Shown here piece by piece: positions 26,640 through 36,677 of a DNA stretch of 64,000 nucleotides. Source of the stretch: Neisseria sp. (GTDB lineage: Bacteria > Pseudomonadota > Gammaproteobacteria > Burkholderiales > Neisseriaceae). The notes beneath the pieces were generated by a model. That model made no database searches, was not told where the DNA came from, and saw only the letters and a list, made by a program, of their open reading frames with translations. The stretch is from the NCBI GenBank assembly GCA_030528455.1, contig JAUMYW010000002.1, positions 1 to 64,000 on the forward strand, written 5' to 3'. The translations under genes were made by a program, and so were the position numbers. Every line of letters starts with the position of its first letter. Within the stretch, counting starts at the first letter, position 1.

Positions 26640-26989
26640 TATCCGCCCTCTTTGTCGAGCACGGCCAAGGCCGAACGCAAACGCCGCCACGCAAGCGTTT
26701 GCTGTTCGTGAAAAGCGTTCCACAAAGCATCTTCCGACAATACACTGTATTCGCCTTCTGTCGTCCAGTCCAATGCCAAGCCCTGTTCTTCGGCTTCGTG
26801 CAGCAAAGAATAATCGCTCGAACTCTCCGCCTCGCCGAAATAAAAGGCTTCCATTTCCGCCATCAGTTCGATACTGCGCCGCCAGTCTTGTTCCGCCCGC
26901 TCCAATTTCGGCTGCAAAGCCAGCCATTCGCGGTAAACTGCTTGGATTTCGTCCACGCGCCGCTGCGCGCTTTGCTGGTCAAACTTCAT
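26639..26989 (-). CDS. DUF4298-like helical protein
   Basis: 116 residues from the ATG at 26989 (MKFDQQS), with AAGG upstream. It is acidic and almost wholly helical: a long N-terminal coil (QRRVDEIQAVYREWLALQPKLERAEQDWRRSIELMAEMEAFY is the characteristic region, about residues 8-49) and a Trp-rich C-terminal half. This looks like the DUF4298 family. Function unknown. It sits between era and the MnmM-like gene, with coupled stop and start codons. Confidence 0.7.
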   Translation of the reverse strand: MKFDQQSAQRRVDEIQAVYREWLALQPKLERAEQDWRRSIELMAEMEAFYFGEAESSSDYSLLHEAEEQGLALDWTTEGEYSVLSEDALWNAFHEQQTLAWRRLRSALAVLDKEGG

Positions 26990-27000
26990 TGCAGACAGCC

Positions 27001-27927
27001 TTACATACCCAATTCGTTCAAAAAGCGGATATCGTCTGCCCAGCCGGATTTCACTTTCACCCACACCTTCAAAAACACTTTGCAGCCGAACAGTTTTTCC
27101 ATATCCAAGCGGGCTTCGGTGGAAATTTTCTTCAACTTTTCGCCGCCTTTGCCGATAACGATGGGTTTTTGGTTTTCCTTATCCACCAATACCGCGATGT
27201 AAATATGGTTGATACCGTCTTCTTCGGCGAATTGCTCGATTTCCACATTCATCGCATACGGCAGCTCTTCGCCCAAATAGCGGAACAGCTTTTCGCGCAC
27301 GATTTCGGTAGCCAGAAAGCGGCTCGATTTGTCGGTTACCATATCTTCCGGATACATCGGCACGCTTTCGGGCAGAAACGGTTTGATCTGCTGCATCAGC
27401 GCGGCCAGTCCCAAGCCGTGTTTCGCGCTGACCGCCGCCACGCCCGCAAACTCGAATTCCGCCTGCACGCTCTCGACAAATTCCTGTAAAATCAAAGAAT
27501 TTTTGGCTTTTTCCTTGTCGATTTTGTTCAACACCAGCAAAACGGGAAGATGCTTCGGCAGCAGATTCATCACCGTCCGGTCAGCCTCGCTGAAACGCAG
27601 GGCCTCAATCACGAATACCACTGCATCGACACCGCCCATCGCTTCGGTAACATTCAGATTCAAACGGTCGTTCAGCGCATTGCGGTGGTGCGTTTGGAAG
27701 CCCGGCGTATCGACAAATACGAATTGTGCCGTATCGTCCGTATAGATGCCGGTTACCTTATGGCGGGTCGTTTGCGCTTTCTTGCTCGTAATACTGATTT
27801 TCTGACCGATAAGATGGTTCATCAGAGTCGATTTGCCGACATTCGGCCGACCGACAATCGCCACAAAACCGCAGCGGTAATCCTTCGCCCGCTGTTGTTC
27901 CGCATTCAAAAATTCTTCGATATTCAT
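27001..27927 (-). CDS. era: GTPase Era
   Basis: 308 residues. A ribosome-assembly GTPase that binds the 3' end of 16S rRNA. The G domain has G1 GRPNVGKS, G2 TTRHKVTG, G3 DTPGF and G4 NKID; the C-terminal KH domain contains the GKGGEKLKKI loop. The start at 27927 (MNIEEFL) follows GGAAAG. It lies 37 bases after rnc on the same strand, the classic rnc-era operon. It is followed closely by the DUF4298-like gene. Confidence 0.97.
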   Translation of the reverse strand: MNIEEFLNAEQQRAKDYRCGFVAIVGRPNVGKSTLMNHLIGQKISITSKKAQTTRHKVTGIYTDDTAQFVFVDTPGFQTHHRNALNDRLNLNVTEAMGGVDAVVFVIEALRFSEADRTVMNLLPKHLPVLLVLNKIDKEKAKNSLILQEFVESVQAEFEFAGVAAVSAKHGLGLAALMQQIKPFLPESVPMYPEDMVTDKSSRFLATEIVREKLFRYLGEELPYAMNVEIEQFAEEDGINHIYIAVLVDKENQKPIVIGKGGEKLKKISTEARLDMEKLFGCKVFLKVWVKVKSGWADDIRFLNELGM

Positions 27928-27964
27928 CTGCTTTCCGTATATCCTGCCGCCCTTGCAGACGGCA

Positions 27965-28693
27965 TCAAGCTGTTTTGCGGCCTTGCGTGCCGCCGGGAAA
28001 ACGTTCTTCCAGCCAGACCAGCGCCTGTTTGGCCGCTTCCTGTTCCGCCGCACGCCGGCTGCCTGCCTTGGCATATGTGATTTTGCCCAATTCTCCCAAA
28101 TCGCAGGAAACGGTAAACTCCGCCGCATTTCCGTCGCCTTCCTGCGCTTCGATACGGTATTTGGGAACGGCTAACCGGCGTGCCTGCAAACGCTCCTGCA
28201 ACAGGGTTTTCGCATCTTTGCCCTGATTTTTAAAATCCACGTTTTTCACCCGTTCGGCAAACAAACGTCTGACCACCGCCTCTGCCGCCTGAAAATCCGC
28301 ATCGAAGCTGACCGCTGCAAACACGGCTTCCAAAGCATCGGCCAAAATCGACGGCCGCTTGAAGCCTCCGCTTTTCAGTTCGCCCTGCCCCAAAAACAAA
28401 GCATCGCCGATATCCAGCTGCAAAGCGATTTGGGCCAATATTTCCTGATTGACCAAATTTGCGCGCAAACGCGAAAGCTGCCCCTCAGGCAAATCGGGAA
28501 ACTCATCAAACAGCATCCGTGCCACGGTATAATTCAACACCGCATCCCCGACAAATTCAAAGCGTTCGTTATGTTCGGCCGAATAACTGCGGTGGGTCAA
28601 AGCACGCTTCAACCATTCAATTTCGGAAAACTCGTAACCCAATCCGCGCTGCAAACGCTGCAAAGCTGCCTGTTTCAATATTTTGCTGTTCAT
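27965..28693 (-). CDS. rnc: Ribonuclease III
   Basis: A 242-residue double-strand RNA endonuclease for rRNA and mRNA processing. The catalytic domain has the signature NERFEFVGDAVL (about residues 41-52) and later EALFAAV-type acidic residues (DALEAVFAAV). The C-terminal dsRNA-binding domain (about 155-230) contains SRRAAEQEAAKQAL. GGAGGTTTAT precedes the ATG. First gene of rnc-era. Confidence 0.97.
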   Translation of the reverse strand: MNSKILKQAALQRLQRGLGYEFSEIEWLKRALTHRSYSAEHNERFEFVGDAVLNYTVARMLFDEFPDLPEGQLSRLRANLVNQEILAQIALQLDIGDALFLGQGELKSGGFKRPSILADALEAVFAAVSFDADFQAAEAVVRRLFAERVKNVDFKNQGKDAKTLLQERLQARRLAVPKYRIEAQEGDGNAAEFTVSCDLGELGKITYAKAGSRRAAEQEAAKQALVWLEERFPGGTQGRKTA

Positions 28694-28829
28694 ATAAACC
28701 TCCGTTCCGCCAATCCTGTTCCAGCCCGTTTACTCGCCAAGCAGCGACGTTCGGAACCTCCGGACATTAGGCGAAACCATCTATTGTAACCCATTTCCCC
28801 CAGTTAACGGCAAAACGGCTGCAGACGGC

Positions 28830-28861
28830 ATAAAAATACCGCCCTGGTATTCGGGCGGTAT
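28830..28861 (-). terminator. Terminator of the YdcH-like gene
   Basis: ATACCGCCC (28836-28844) pairs with GGGCGGTAT (28853-28861). On the minus strand it is followed by TTTTA. Confidence 0.8.
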
Positions 28862-28872
28862 CCGACACACGG

Positions 28873-29094
28873 TCAGGCAGAGGCTTTTTTCAGAATTTCG
28901 AACAATTGGTCTTTCAATGCCAATTTGGCCACTTTCAATTTTTCGATTTCGTCCTGAGCAGAAACAGCCGTAACCGGATTATTTTCCAAGCCGGTAATTT
29001 TGTCGTCCAGCGCATTGTGTTCGTTAAACAGACGGGCAAAGTGTGCGTCTTCGGTTTTCAATTTCGAAATCAGTTCGCGATATTCTGGAAACAT
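28873..29094 (-). CDS. YdcH/DUF465 family small coiled-coil protein
   Basis: 73 residues, fully helical. The family pattern is clear: MFPEYRELISKLK, HFARLFNEHNALDDKI and EIEKLKVAKLALKDQLFEIL. Function unsettled. AAGGGGAT precedes the ATG. It has its own terminator and is divergent from glyA. Confidence 0.88.
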   Translation of the reverse strand: MFPEYRELISKLKTEDAHFARLFNEHNALDDKITGLENNPVTAVSAQDEIEKLKVAKLALKDQLFEILKKASA

Positions 29095-29354
29095 TGTTTT
29101 ATCCCCTTATATAAAGTTTCAAATCTTCCGGCCGGCTGCCAAGCCTTCCGGAACCTCTTTCATTATAGCAAAGCCTGCACACTCTGGCAGCAGCTTGCGT
29201 CATCTGCTTGACTTCGCACAAACAAACCGCCCTCCCGGCAGACTTTCCCTACCGCAGAATACTTTCACATATCCTTAACATAAAATTTTCAGTTACAATA
29301 AAGCCCGTTTTTCCGCTGCCTTTGCAGCTTTCCCTCACGACATTAGGAGACCCC

Positions 29355-30605
29355 ATGTTTTCAAAAAGCGTAACCATTGAGAAATACGATCCCGAACTCG
29401 CCGCCGCCATGGCCAAAGAGGTGCAACGCCAGCAAGACCATGTCGAGCTGATTGCTTCGGAAAACTACGTCAGCTGCGCCGTGATGGAAGCGCAAGGCAG
29501 CCAGCTTACCAACAAATACGCCGAAGGCTACCCCGCCAAACGCTATTACGGCGGCTGCGAATACGTGGACATCGCCGAGCAACTGGCCATCGACCGCGTG
29601 AAAAAACTCTTCGGCGCCGAATACGCCAACGTGCAGCCGCATTCCGGCTCGCAAGCCAACCAAGCCGTGTACGCTTCGGTGCTGAAACCCGGAGACACCA
29701 TCCTCGGCATGAGCTTGGCGCACGGCGGCCACCTTACCCACGGCGCATCGGTCAACATTTCCGGCAAACTGTATAACGCCATCACTTACGGCTTGGACGA
29801 AAACGAAGTGCTGGATTACGCCGAAGTGGAACGCTTGGCTTTGGAACACAAACCGAAAATGATTGTGGCGGGCGCGTCCGCCTACGCCCTGCAAATCGAC
29901 TGGGCCAAGTTCCGCGAAATTGCCGACAAAGTAGGCGCATACCTGTTTGTAGACATGGCGCACTATGCCGGTTTGGTGGCGGGCGGCGAATATCCCAACC
30001 CCGTTCCGTTTGCCGACTTCGTTACCACCACCACCCACAAAACCCTGCGCGGACCGCGCGGCGGCGTGATTCTGTGCCGCGACAATACGCACGAAAAAGC
30101 CCTCAACTCTTCTATTTTCCCAAGTCTGCAAGGCGGTCCGCTGATGCACGTGATTGCCGCCAAAGCCGTTGCGTTCAAAGAAGCCTTGGAGCCTGAATTC
30201 AAAGACTACGCAAAACAGGTGAAAATCAATGCGGCCGCGATGGCGGAGGAATTGGTGAAACGCGGTTTGCGGATTATTTCCGGCCGCACCGAAAGCCATG
30301 TTTTCCTGGTGGATCTGCGCTCGAAAAACATCACCGGCAAAGCCGCCGAAGAAGCCTTGGGCAAGGCGCACATCACCATCAACAAAAACGCCATTCCGAA
30401 CGACCCGGAAAAACCGTTTGTTACCTCCGGCATCCGCGTCGGCACCGCAGCAATTACCACTCGCGGTTTTGACGAAGCCGATGCCCGCGAATTGGCAAAT
30501 CTGGTGGCCGACGTTTTGGAAAATCCGGAAGACGAAACCGTTTTGAACCGCGTTGCCGCCGCTGCCAAAGCTTTGTGCGACAAAAATCCGGTTTACGGCG
30601 CGTAA
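29355..30605 (+). CDS. glyA: Serine hydroxymethyltransferase
   Basis: A 416-residue PLP enzyme that converts serine and tetrahydrofolate to glycine and methylene-tetrahydrofolate, the main one-carbon supply. The PLP Lys is K229 in [14 protein letters not shown]. Other typical segments are [19 protein letters not shown] and [12 protein letters not shown]. The start at 29355 follows GGAGACCCC; an in-frame upstream ATG at 29208 would add a non-homologous tail. A 260-base leader region precedes it, and a DUS hairpin follows. Confidence 0.98.
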   Translation: MFSKSVTIEKYDPELAAAMAKEVQRQQDHVELIASENYVSCAVMEAQGSQLTNKYAEGYPAKRYYGGCEYVDIAEQLAIDRVKKLFGAEYANVQPHSGSQANQAVYASVLKPGDTILGMSLAHGGHLTHGASVNISGKLYNAITYGLDENEVLDYAEVERLALEHKPKMIVAGASAYALQIDWAKFREIADKVGAYLFVDMAHYAGLVAGGEYPNPVPFADFVTTTTHKTLRGPRGGVILCRDNTHEKALNSSIFPSLQGGPLMHVIAAKAVAFKEALEPEFKDYAKQVKINAAAMAEELVKRGLRIISGRTESHVFLVDLRSKNITGKAAEEALGKAHITINKNAIPNDPEKPFVTSGIRVGTAAITTRGFDEADARELANLVADVLENPEDETVLNRVAAAAKALCDKNPVYGA

Positions 30606-30650
30606 GCCGTCTGCAGCCTTAGGCGTTTAACCGCCTTTGTTCCCAACTAT

Positions 30651-30683
30651 GCCGTCTGCAAACCGTTTTACGGTGCAGACGGC
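30651..30683. terminator. Inverted DUS pair between glyA and the transglycosylase gene
   Basis: GCCGTCTGCA (30651-30660) and TGCAGACGGC (30674-30683) lie between two convergent genes and can serve both. A weaker stem AGGCG/CGCCT at about 30621-30636 precedes it. Confidence 0.55.
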
Positions 30684-30690
30684 AAGCCAT

Positions 30691-32532
30691 TTATTTCGCC
30701 GGCACGGTTCCCATGCGGCGTTTCAGTGAAGTATGCGGCTGGTTGAGCAGGCTTGCGTAATATGTGGCGTTGGCCATCACTTTTTTCACATAATCGCGTG
30801 TTTCGTTGAACGGAATAGTTTCAGCATAAACCGCGCCTTCCAGCGGCACGTCGGCCTGCCACTGGCGGGCACGGCCGGGGCCTGCGTTATAACCTGCGGT
30901 CGCCATCACTTCGTTGTTTTGCAGACGGCGTTTGGCATCACCCAAATACCACGTTCCCATGCGGATATTGCCGTCTGTCGTGTAAAGTGCGCTGCTATCC
31001 ATGCCGATTTTGCGGGCGATTTCTCGGGCGGTTGCCGGCATCACCTGCATCAGTCCTTGCGCTCCCACACTCGATTTCGCACCCAGCATGAAACGGCTTT
31101 CCTGGCGAATCAGGCCGTAAACCCAAGCGGTATCGATACCTGCCTGCGCAGAGTAATGCTGCACCTGTTCGGCAAACGGCGTGATGTAGCGCAGATTGTA
31201 ATGCAGTACTTTATCCGTATCGGCGGCGGTATTGACCGCCATTTCGTAAAACTGGTTGTCATAAGCCAATTTTGCGGCAGTAATCTTGGCGGTTTCGTCC
31301 AAACTGCGGACGGCATAACGCCATTCGGCCTGCGCGGCTTTGCGCATCGCGACACTGCCGTTCAAACTGTTGCGGTACAGAACCAGAGCGCGGGCGATTG
31401 CGCCGTCCTGCGCCAAACGGGCGACATCGACGGCTTTCGGTTCGGGCGTATTGTTGCGCGTATCGATGCGGCCGCCCAATTCTTCCAGCGACAAAACGGC
31501 GTAGAAATTGCGGCCGCTCTGAGCGGCTTTGCGGTACAGTTCCTGCGCTTCTTTCGTTCTGCCCTGAACGGCATAGCTGCGTGCCAGCCAATACTGCCAG
31601 GTCGGGTCGTTTTTCAATCCGGCGGGCATATCGCTGATAATAGAGGCCAACTCGTTCCACTTGCCGAAACGCAGCGCGGAACGGGCATACCATTCAAACG
31701 CGTCTTTATTCAGCTGCGTGCGGTCGGCCTTATCGTAATACGCCAGCGCGGTGCCGAAATTGCGGCTTTTCGCCTGCTGCAAGCCCAAAATTCCCCAAGC
31801 AAATCCGGCCTGTTCTCGGCCGATTGCTCCGCTCTCTTCCAAACCGCGCAAACGCTCCGCCGCAACTGCAGACGGCTTGCTCACAATATCGCGCAAGAGA
31901 TTTTCCTGTGCGCCCCGTCCTTCGTTGCCGTCCAAAGGACTGCCGGCAGCGGCAGCCAGGTTTCGCGCATCGGTAAAACGTTTCGCCGCCATCAGGCCGC
32001 GTACGTGCCGCCAGACATCATCGTTTTTCAGACGGCCTTGCCGGGCGGCATCTGCCACCAGACGGGTACAGCCAGCCGACAATCCTCCCGTTTCCCTCAC
32101 CCTTTCGGCGGCGGCTTGATAATTGCCCTCCGCCATATCCGCATAACAGCGGATTTCCGCGCTGCGGCCCGCCTCGCCAAGTTTGGCATATTCGCGGCGG
32201 AAACCCGCCCAATCGCTGTTTTTCGCCAGATTTTTCAGCCGTTCGGTACGGACAGCCTCAGCCATCGCTCCTTCCGGCATCATATTCAAAAACGAAGCGG
32301 CAGCGGCTTCATCGCCGTTTTTCACCGCCCGTAAAGTATTTTCGTAAACATAAAATGCTTTCAGCACCTGTTCTTCGCTTTGTGCGGGGCGTTGCGGCAA
32401 TTTTGCCTGAGGCGCGACGGAAACGGCGGGCCGGTTATCGGCATCTCCGGCGGGCAGCGGCGTTTCGGAAGTTGCACAGGCAGCCAGTACGGCAGCACAC
32501 AGCCAAGTCAAACGTTTGCGGAACAATGTCAT
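30691..32532 (-). CDS. ltgA: Lytic murein transglycosylase, Slt70/LtgA family
   Basis: A lipoprotein of about 613 residues: signal peptide with lipobox LAAC (about residue 18). An alpha-superhelical U/L-domain ring (about 60-450, TPR-like repeats such as WYARSALRFGKWNELASI) leads to the C-terminal lysozyme-like domain with the catalytic Glu in GLIRQESRFM, then GAQGLMQVMPATA and AGYNAGPGRARQW. It releases 1,6-anhydro muropeptides; the gonococcal LtgA homologue generates cytotoxic fragments. The start at 32532 follows AAGGAG. Confidence 0.93.
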   Translation of the reverse strand: MTLFRKRLTWLCAAVLAACATSETPLPAGDADNRPAVSVAPQAKLPQRPAQSEEQVLKAFYVYENTLRAVKNGDEAAAASFLNMMPEGAMAEAVRTERLKNLAKNSDWAGFRREYAKLGEAGRSAEIRCYADMAEGNYQAAAERVRETGGLSAGCTRLVADAARQGRLKNDDVWRHVRGLMAAKRFTDARNLAAAAGSPLDGNEGRGAQENLLRDIVSKPSAVAAERLRGLEESGAIGREQAGFAWGILGLQQAKSRNFGTALAYYDKADRTQLNKDAFEWYARSALRFGKWNELASIISDMPAGLKNDPTWQYWLARSYAVQGRTKEAQELYRKAAQSGRNFYAVLSLEELGGRIDTRNNTPEPKAVDVARLAQDGAIARALVLYRNSLNGSVAMRKAAQAEWRYAVRSLDETAKITAAKLAYDNQFYEMAVNTAADTDKVLHYNLRYITPFAEQVQHYSAQAGIDTAWVYGLIRQESRFMLGAKSSVGAQGLMQVMPATAREIARKIGMDSSALYTTDGNIRMGTWYLGDAKRRLQNNEVMATAGYNAGPGRARQWQADVPLEGAVYAETIPFNETRDYVKKVMANATYYASLLNQPHTSLKRRMGTVPAK

Positions 32533-32682
32533 CGGATACTCCTTGGTTTGGCAGACAAACAGCCGGCAGGCCTGTGTTTGCCGTCTGTCGAAATTCCCAG
32601 AATCATACCAGTTTTTGCCCTCCTTATGCCGTCTGCAACCTGCTTTGCGGATTTTCCGCGATTTCCCGCACACAGCAAAACG

Positions 32683-32707
32683 CCGTCTGCGGCACTTGCA
32701 GACGGCT
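32683..32707 (-). terminator. Inverted DUS pair after trkH
   Basis: GCCGTCTGC (from 32683) and GCAGACGGC (to 32706) form a hairpin just past the trkH stop. Confidence 0.5.
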
Positions 32708-32722
32708 TCGGAAAAGGCGGAA

Positions 32723-34177
32723 TCATTTCCGCCAGTACGCGGGCGTAAACAGGATAAACACGGTAAAAATTTCCAAACGTCCCAGCAGCATCACCATCGT
32801 ACACAGCCATTTTTGAAAATCGCCCAGTTCGGCGTAATTGTAGGCCGGACCGACCATGCCCAAACCCGGGCCGGCATTCGTGATACAGGCAATGGTTGCC
32901 GTCAGTGCGGACACGAAATCCAAACCGCTGGCCAGCAGTGCCAGAGTAAACACGACTACCGTCATAAAATATACGAAAATAAACGCCATCACCGCCATCG
33001 CCGTGCGTTCGGAAACGGAATGTCTGTTCAGTTTGACGTTGCGTACCGCGTTCGGATGCAGCAGCAAAGAAACTTCGCGCAGGCTGAACTTGGCCAAAAC
33101 AATTGCCCTCGCCAGCTTGATGCCGCCGCCCATCGAACCGGTATTCGCCAGCACGTTGGCCAGAAAAAACAACCATAAAGTTACCAGCAGCGGCCACTGT
33201 CCGAAATCGGCATTGGCATAGCCGTTGGCCAAGCCGATGGAAACAAAATTGAAGCTGACGAAACGGAAGGCATCGCCCAGGCTGTAATAGTCCTTCGCCC
33301 ACAGATACAGCGATGCCGCAACAATGCTTGCCGCCAAAATCATCAGCATATTGCGCGTTTCTTCGTTGCGCCAATAAGGTTTCAGGCTTTTTTCGTGCGC
33401 CACGGCAAAATGCGCGGCAAAGTTCATGCCGCCCAAAACGGTAAACAACATAATCACGCTTTCTACGGCAACCGAATCGAAAAAGGCAATGCTGCTGTCG
33501 TGCGTGGAGAAGCCGCCCAGCGAAAAGGTCGACATCGCATGGCAGACGGCATCAAACCAGCCCATGCCCGCCGCCTTCAAAGACAGACAGGTAGCCGCTG
33601 TAAATCCGATATACACCAGCCAGAGTTTTTTCGCCGTCTGCGAAATGCGCGGTGCCATTTTGCTGTCTTTGTCGATGCCGGGGATTTCCGCTTTGAACAA
33701 CTGCGTACCGCCCACGCCCAACATCGGCAGAACCGCAACGGCCAGAACGATAATCCCCATACCGCCGAGCCAGTTCATCATATGCCGCCAGAAGTTCAGG
33801 CCGGGTGCGAGCGTGTCGAGACTGGTGAACACGGTCGCACCCGTTGTCGTCAGGCCGCTGATGGCCTCGAAAAAGGCATCGGTATAACTTAAAGCGGGAA
33901 AGTAAAGATAAAACGGCATCGCCGAAATAGCGGCAAAACCGACCCACAAGACAAAAACCAGCGTAAAGCCGTCACGGACGCGTAACTCGCGGGCGTGCCG
34001 CGCAGTCAGCAGCATGGCCAGCAGCGAACCGGAAAAAGTAAAGGCAGCTGTCAGTGCGAATGCTCTGAACGTGCCGTCTCGAAACAGATACGACGCAGCG
34101 GCCGGTATCATCAGCAGCACGGAATAAAATACGCCCAATTTGGCAAGCGCGTGGATAATCGGATTGACTTTCTGCAT
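32723..34177 (-). CDS. trkH: Trk potassium uptake channel subunit TrkH
   Basis: About 484 residues with ten or more membrane helices and four P-loop repeats that form the K+ selectivity filter: TTTGATVF, MSTFSLGGFSTHD, NTGSMGGG and CITNAGPGLG. It imports K+ with the cytosolic NAD-binding regulator TrkA, encoded at 52815 in the same window. The start at 34177 (MQKVNPI) is preferred for family fit, but it lacks a clear Shine-Dalgarno, so the start is less certain. Confidence 0.92.
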   Translation of the reverse strand: MQKVNPIIHALAKLGVFYSVLLMIPAAASYLFRDGTFRAFALTAAFTFSGSLLAMLLTARHARELRVRDGFTLVFVLWVGFAAISAMPFYLYFPALSYTDAFFEAISGLTTTGATVFTSLDTLAPGLNFWRHMMNWLGGMGIIVLAVAVLPMLGVGGTQLFKAEIPGIDKDSKMAPRISQTAKKLWLVYIGFTAATCLSLKAAGMGWFDAVCHAMSTFSLGGFSTHDSSIAFFDSVAVESVIMLFTVLGGMNFAAHFAVAHEKSLKPYWRNEETRNMLMILAASIVAASLYLWAKDYYSLGDAFRFVSFNFVSIGLANGYANADFGQWPLLVTLWLFFLANVLANTGSMGGGIKLARAIVLAKFSLREVSLLLHPNAVRNVKLNRHSVSERTAMAVMAFIFVYFMTVVVFTLALLASGLDFVSALTATIACITNAGPGLGMVGPAYNYAELGDFQKWLCTMVMLLGRLEIFTVFILFTPAYWRK

Positions 34178-34286
34178 ATCGGCATCGGCTGTGCGGGTAC
34201 AGACGGCCGACAAAATACAAGCCGTCTGCATCTGCTGACAATCGGTTTTATGATGTGTTTGCTTTTACGGTATAAACTTTTCTAGT

Positions 34287-34943
34287 TTAATTTCTGCCGC
34301 AACAGGCTTTGAACTTCCTGCCGCTGCCGCAAGGACAGGGATCGTTGCGGCCGATTTTGCCGCCTTCGCGGCGCACGGTTTGCGGTTTGTTCAAAACAGC
34401 CTGCCAAAACAGTGCGATATCCAAAAGACGTTCGGGCAGTTCTTCTTTCAGGCGGACGGTTTCCCGTTCGCTCAAATCCAGTGCAACGCCCTCTTCGCCG
34501 TCTTCGTCGTAAATACCGGCCAGAGCCATCAGCGGGAAAAAGCTGTCTTCGAAATCTTCGTTGTCCGCCCGCTCGAACCAGTCGGTTTCCAGCGTATCCA
34601 GCGCGTAAATATAGGCGTTGCACCAGGTAAAATAATCGGTTTCGCCGGCATCGTCTTCATACAGCCACAATTCGGGCAGACGGCGTTCCTGTTTGATTTC
34701 TGCTGCCATCGCGGCGGCAAGGGCTTCGCCCAAGGCACGGATTTCCGCCGTTTCTCCGTCCGAAAACGCTTCATCGCCCAAAACTTCGGGCAGCCATTGT
34801 TCCGTACGCACTTCATCGGGGCCGGAAACGGCAGCCAAAAGATAGGCCTGCATTTCGTCTGCACGCATCGAGCCGCCATCGGATGCGCGGCCGTCCAAAA
34901 GTTCCGCCAGTCGGGCACGGTGTTCTGCGGCAAATATCGTCAT
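34287..34943 (-). CDS. YecA/UPF0149-type protein with C-terminal SEC-C zinc motif
   Basis: 218 residues from the ATG at 34943. The body is an acidic helical domain of the UPF0149/YecA type ([25 protein letters not shown]). The C-terminus [19 protein letters not shown] is a SEC-C zinc-binding motif, also found at the SecA tail; such proteins are thought to assist SecA, SecB or the ribosome, but the role is not fixed. The leader contains a perfect 14-bp tandem duplication (34942-34955 and 34956-34969) carrying the AAGGAACA ribosome-binding site. Confidence 0.85.
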   Translation of the reverse strand: MTIFAAEHRARLAELLDGRASDGGSMRADEMQAYLLAAVSGPDEVRTEQWLPEVLGDEAFSDGETAEIRALGEALAAAMAAEIKQERRLPELWLYEDDAGETDYFTWCNAYIYALDTLETDWFERADNEDFEDSFFPLMALAGIYDEDGEEGVALDLSERETVRLKEELPERLLDIALFWQAVLNKPQTVRREGGKIGRNDPCPCGSGRKFKACCGRN

Positions 34944-34969
34944 TTTGTGTTCCTTATTTTGTGTTCCTT
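34942..34969 (-). repeat. 14-bp tandem duplication containing the ribosome-binding site
   Basis: Two perfect copies of ATTTTGTGTTCCTT sit next to each other directly before the SEC-C gene. The proximal copy supplies AAGGAACA and overlaps the start codon. The distal copy is an extra, displaced Shine-Dalgarno. Confidence 0.85.
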
Positions 34970-35008
34970 TTAGGATTGGGCTTGTTCGGTTTTCGGGGGT
35001 GGACGGCA

Positions 35009-35788
35009 TCAGAGCCGCTGGCGCATCTGTTCGAACAGACACACCGTCGCCGCCATCGCCACATTCAGCGATTCGGTCGCACCAGCCATCGGAATCAAAA
35101 CGCTTTTGTCGGCCGAGGCCAGCGCGATTCCGCTCACGCCGCTGCCTTCGTTGCCGAACAGCCAGGCGGCAGGGCTGCGCAAATCCAAACCGTAAAGCGG
35201 TACGGAACGGCTGTCCAAAGCCGTGGCATACACCGTTTCGCGGTAGCCCTGCCGCCATTCGGCCAAATCGGCGCGAGCCGCAATGTCCAGCAGGAAATGC
35301 GCTCCCATGCCCGCCCTCAGCACTTTGGGCGACCACACGTCCGCGCAGCCTTTATCGGCCACAATCTGCTTCACGCCCGAAGCGGCCGCGCTACGCAATA
35401 CCGTGCCGATATTGCCGGGATCCTGCACCTGTTCCAAAACCACGCAGTCGCCCGTTTGCGGCAGGCTTTTTTCAGACGGCATTCCAATCAGCGCGATGAT
35501 GTCCGCGCCTTCGGTGAGGCTGCTGATTTTTTCCAAAGCCCTGTCTGCCGCCGCATACAGGCCGTCTGCATTCAAGCGTTCGGTCAAGGCGCGGATTTCC
35601 GGATGGTTCAGGCGCGTTTCGGGAACGAGTACTTGCAGCGGCACGCCGCCGCTATCGAGAAAAGCCTGCAGCAAATGCACGCCCTCCAAGGCCGTCTGCC
35701 GCTGTTCGCGGCGGTATTTGGCCGAAGAGAGAATCTTGGCAAGATGTTTGAGCAGGCCGTTTTGGGCGGAAGTAATCAGTTTCATCAT
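35009..35788 (-). CDS. SPOUT-class RNA 2'-O-ribose methyltransferase (TrmH/SpoU family)
   Basis: A 259-residue enzyme with a trefoil-knot SAM site. The N-terminal substrate-binding domain (1-100) has [15 protein letters not shown]. The three SpoU motifs are all present: [17 protein letters not shown] (1), [12 protein letters not shown] (2) and [23 protein letters not shown] (3). It most resembles the RlmB/TsnR-like rRNA methylases, but the target nucleotide cannot be decided. Either of two adjacent ATG codons (35788, 35785) may start it. Confidence 0.88.
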   Translation of the reverse strand: MMKLITSAQNGLLKHLAKILSSAKYRREQRQTALEGVHLLQAFLDSGGVPLQVLVPETRLNHPEIRALTERLNADGLYAAADRALEKISSLTEGADIIALIGMPSEKSLPQTGDCVVLEQVQDPGNIGTVLRSAAASGVKQIVADKGCADVWSPKVLRAGMGAHFLLDIAARADLAEWRQGYRETVYATALDSRSVPLYGLDLRSPAAWLFGNEGSGVSGIALASADKSVLIPMAGATESLNVAMAATVCLFEQMRQRL

Positions 35789-35855
35789 TCGGTATTTTCA
35801 GACTGCGGCGACACAGGCAAACCACCCATTATATGCCTTTCGGCGTGGCCGCGCA

Positions 35856-36677
35856 TTATTCCGCCTGCCGCCAAAAATGTGCCAAAGGACCGCAGCCTTT
35901 GCCAATCCGCCAATCCGCCGCCGCTTCCAATGCGCCGTACACATATTGTTTCGCCCGAGCGGCGGCTTCCGGCAAAGAAGCAGTCTGCGGATAGAGCGCG
36001 GCCAGCGCGGAAGCCAGTGTGCAACCCGTGCCGTGGCTGTTGGTGCTTCGGGAACGCGGCGTGCAGAATATTCCTACGCTGCCGTCCGCCGTCAAAAGGC
36101 GGTCGCAGCATTGCGCCCCGTCGTCGAAATGGCCGCCTTTGAGCAGGATGTTTTTTGCGCCGAACTGCTGCAAACGCCATCCCTGCGCCAAAAACTCTTC
36201 CTCGCCGTATGCCGTCTGCACGCCGCACAAACGCGCCGCTTCGGCAAGATTCGGCGTGAGTACGTCAGCCAAGGGCAGCAGCTCTTCGCGCAGCACGTCC
36301 AAAGTATCCCGCCCCAAATCCGCGCCGCTGCTCGAACGCAAAACGGGATCAAGTACGACAAACGGCGGTTTGTGCCGCCGCAGAATATCCGCCACCGTCT
36401 CCACGCTTGCCGCATCGGGCAGCATACCGATTTTCACCGCCGCAATCGGGAAATCGGCGAACACCGCTTCGGCCTGCGCCCGCACGGTTTCCTGCGGCAC
36501 GGCGAATACCGACTGCACGCCGCAGGTGTTTTGCGCCGTCAAAGCGGTGATGACGCTGGTGCCGTACGCACCGAGCGCGGCAAAGGTTTTCAAATCGGCC
36601 TGAATGCCCGCGCCGCCGCCCGAATCGGAACCTGCCACCGTCAGCACGCACGGCGGCGTGCGTTTTTCAGACGGCAT
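35856..36677 (-). CDS. thiD: Hydroxymethylpyrimidine / phosphomethylpyrimidine kinase
   Basis: A 273-residue ribokinase-fold enzyme of thiamine synthesis. Motifs: AGSDSGGGAGIQADLKTF near the N-terminus, VLDPVLRSSSGADL, LTPNLAEAA and the anion-hole sequence HGTGCTLASALA. Its ATG at 36677 overlaps the pdxH TGA (TGATG), so the two vitamin-B genes are coupled. The first codons are themselves a classical DUS (ATGCCGTCTGAA, giving M-P-S-E). Confidence 0.95.
   Translation of the reverse strand: MPSEKRTPPCVLTVAGSDSGGGAGIQADLKTFAALGAYGTSVITALTAQNTCGVQSVFAVPQETVRAQAEAVFADFPIAAVKIGMLPDAASVETVADILRRHKPPFVVLDPVLRSSSGADLGRDTLDVLREELLPLADVLTPNLAEAARLCGVQTAYGEEEFLAQGWRLQQFGAKNILLKGGHFDDGAQCCDRLLTADGSVGIFCTPRSRSTNSHGTGCTLASALAALYPQTASLPEAAARAKQYVYGALEAAADWRIGKGCGPLAHFWRQAE

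Noticed and set aside
30733..32334. 533-codon plus-strand frame opposite the lytic transglycosylase gene
   Set aside because: The minus-strand protein has a lipobox, superhelix and catalytic domain. The plus frame has no motif or start site.
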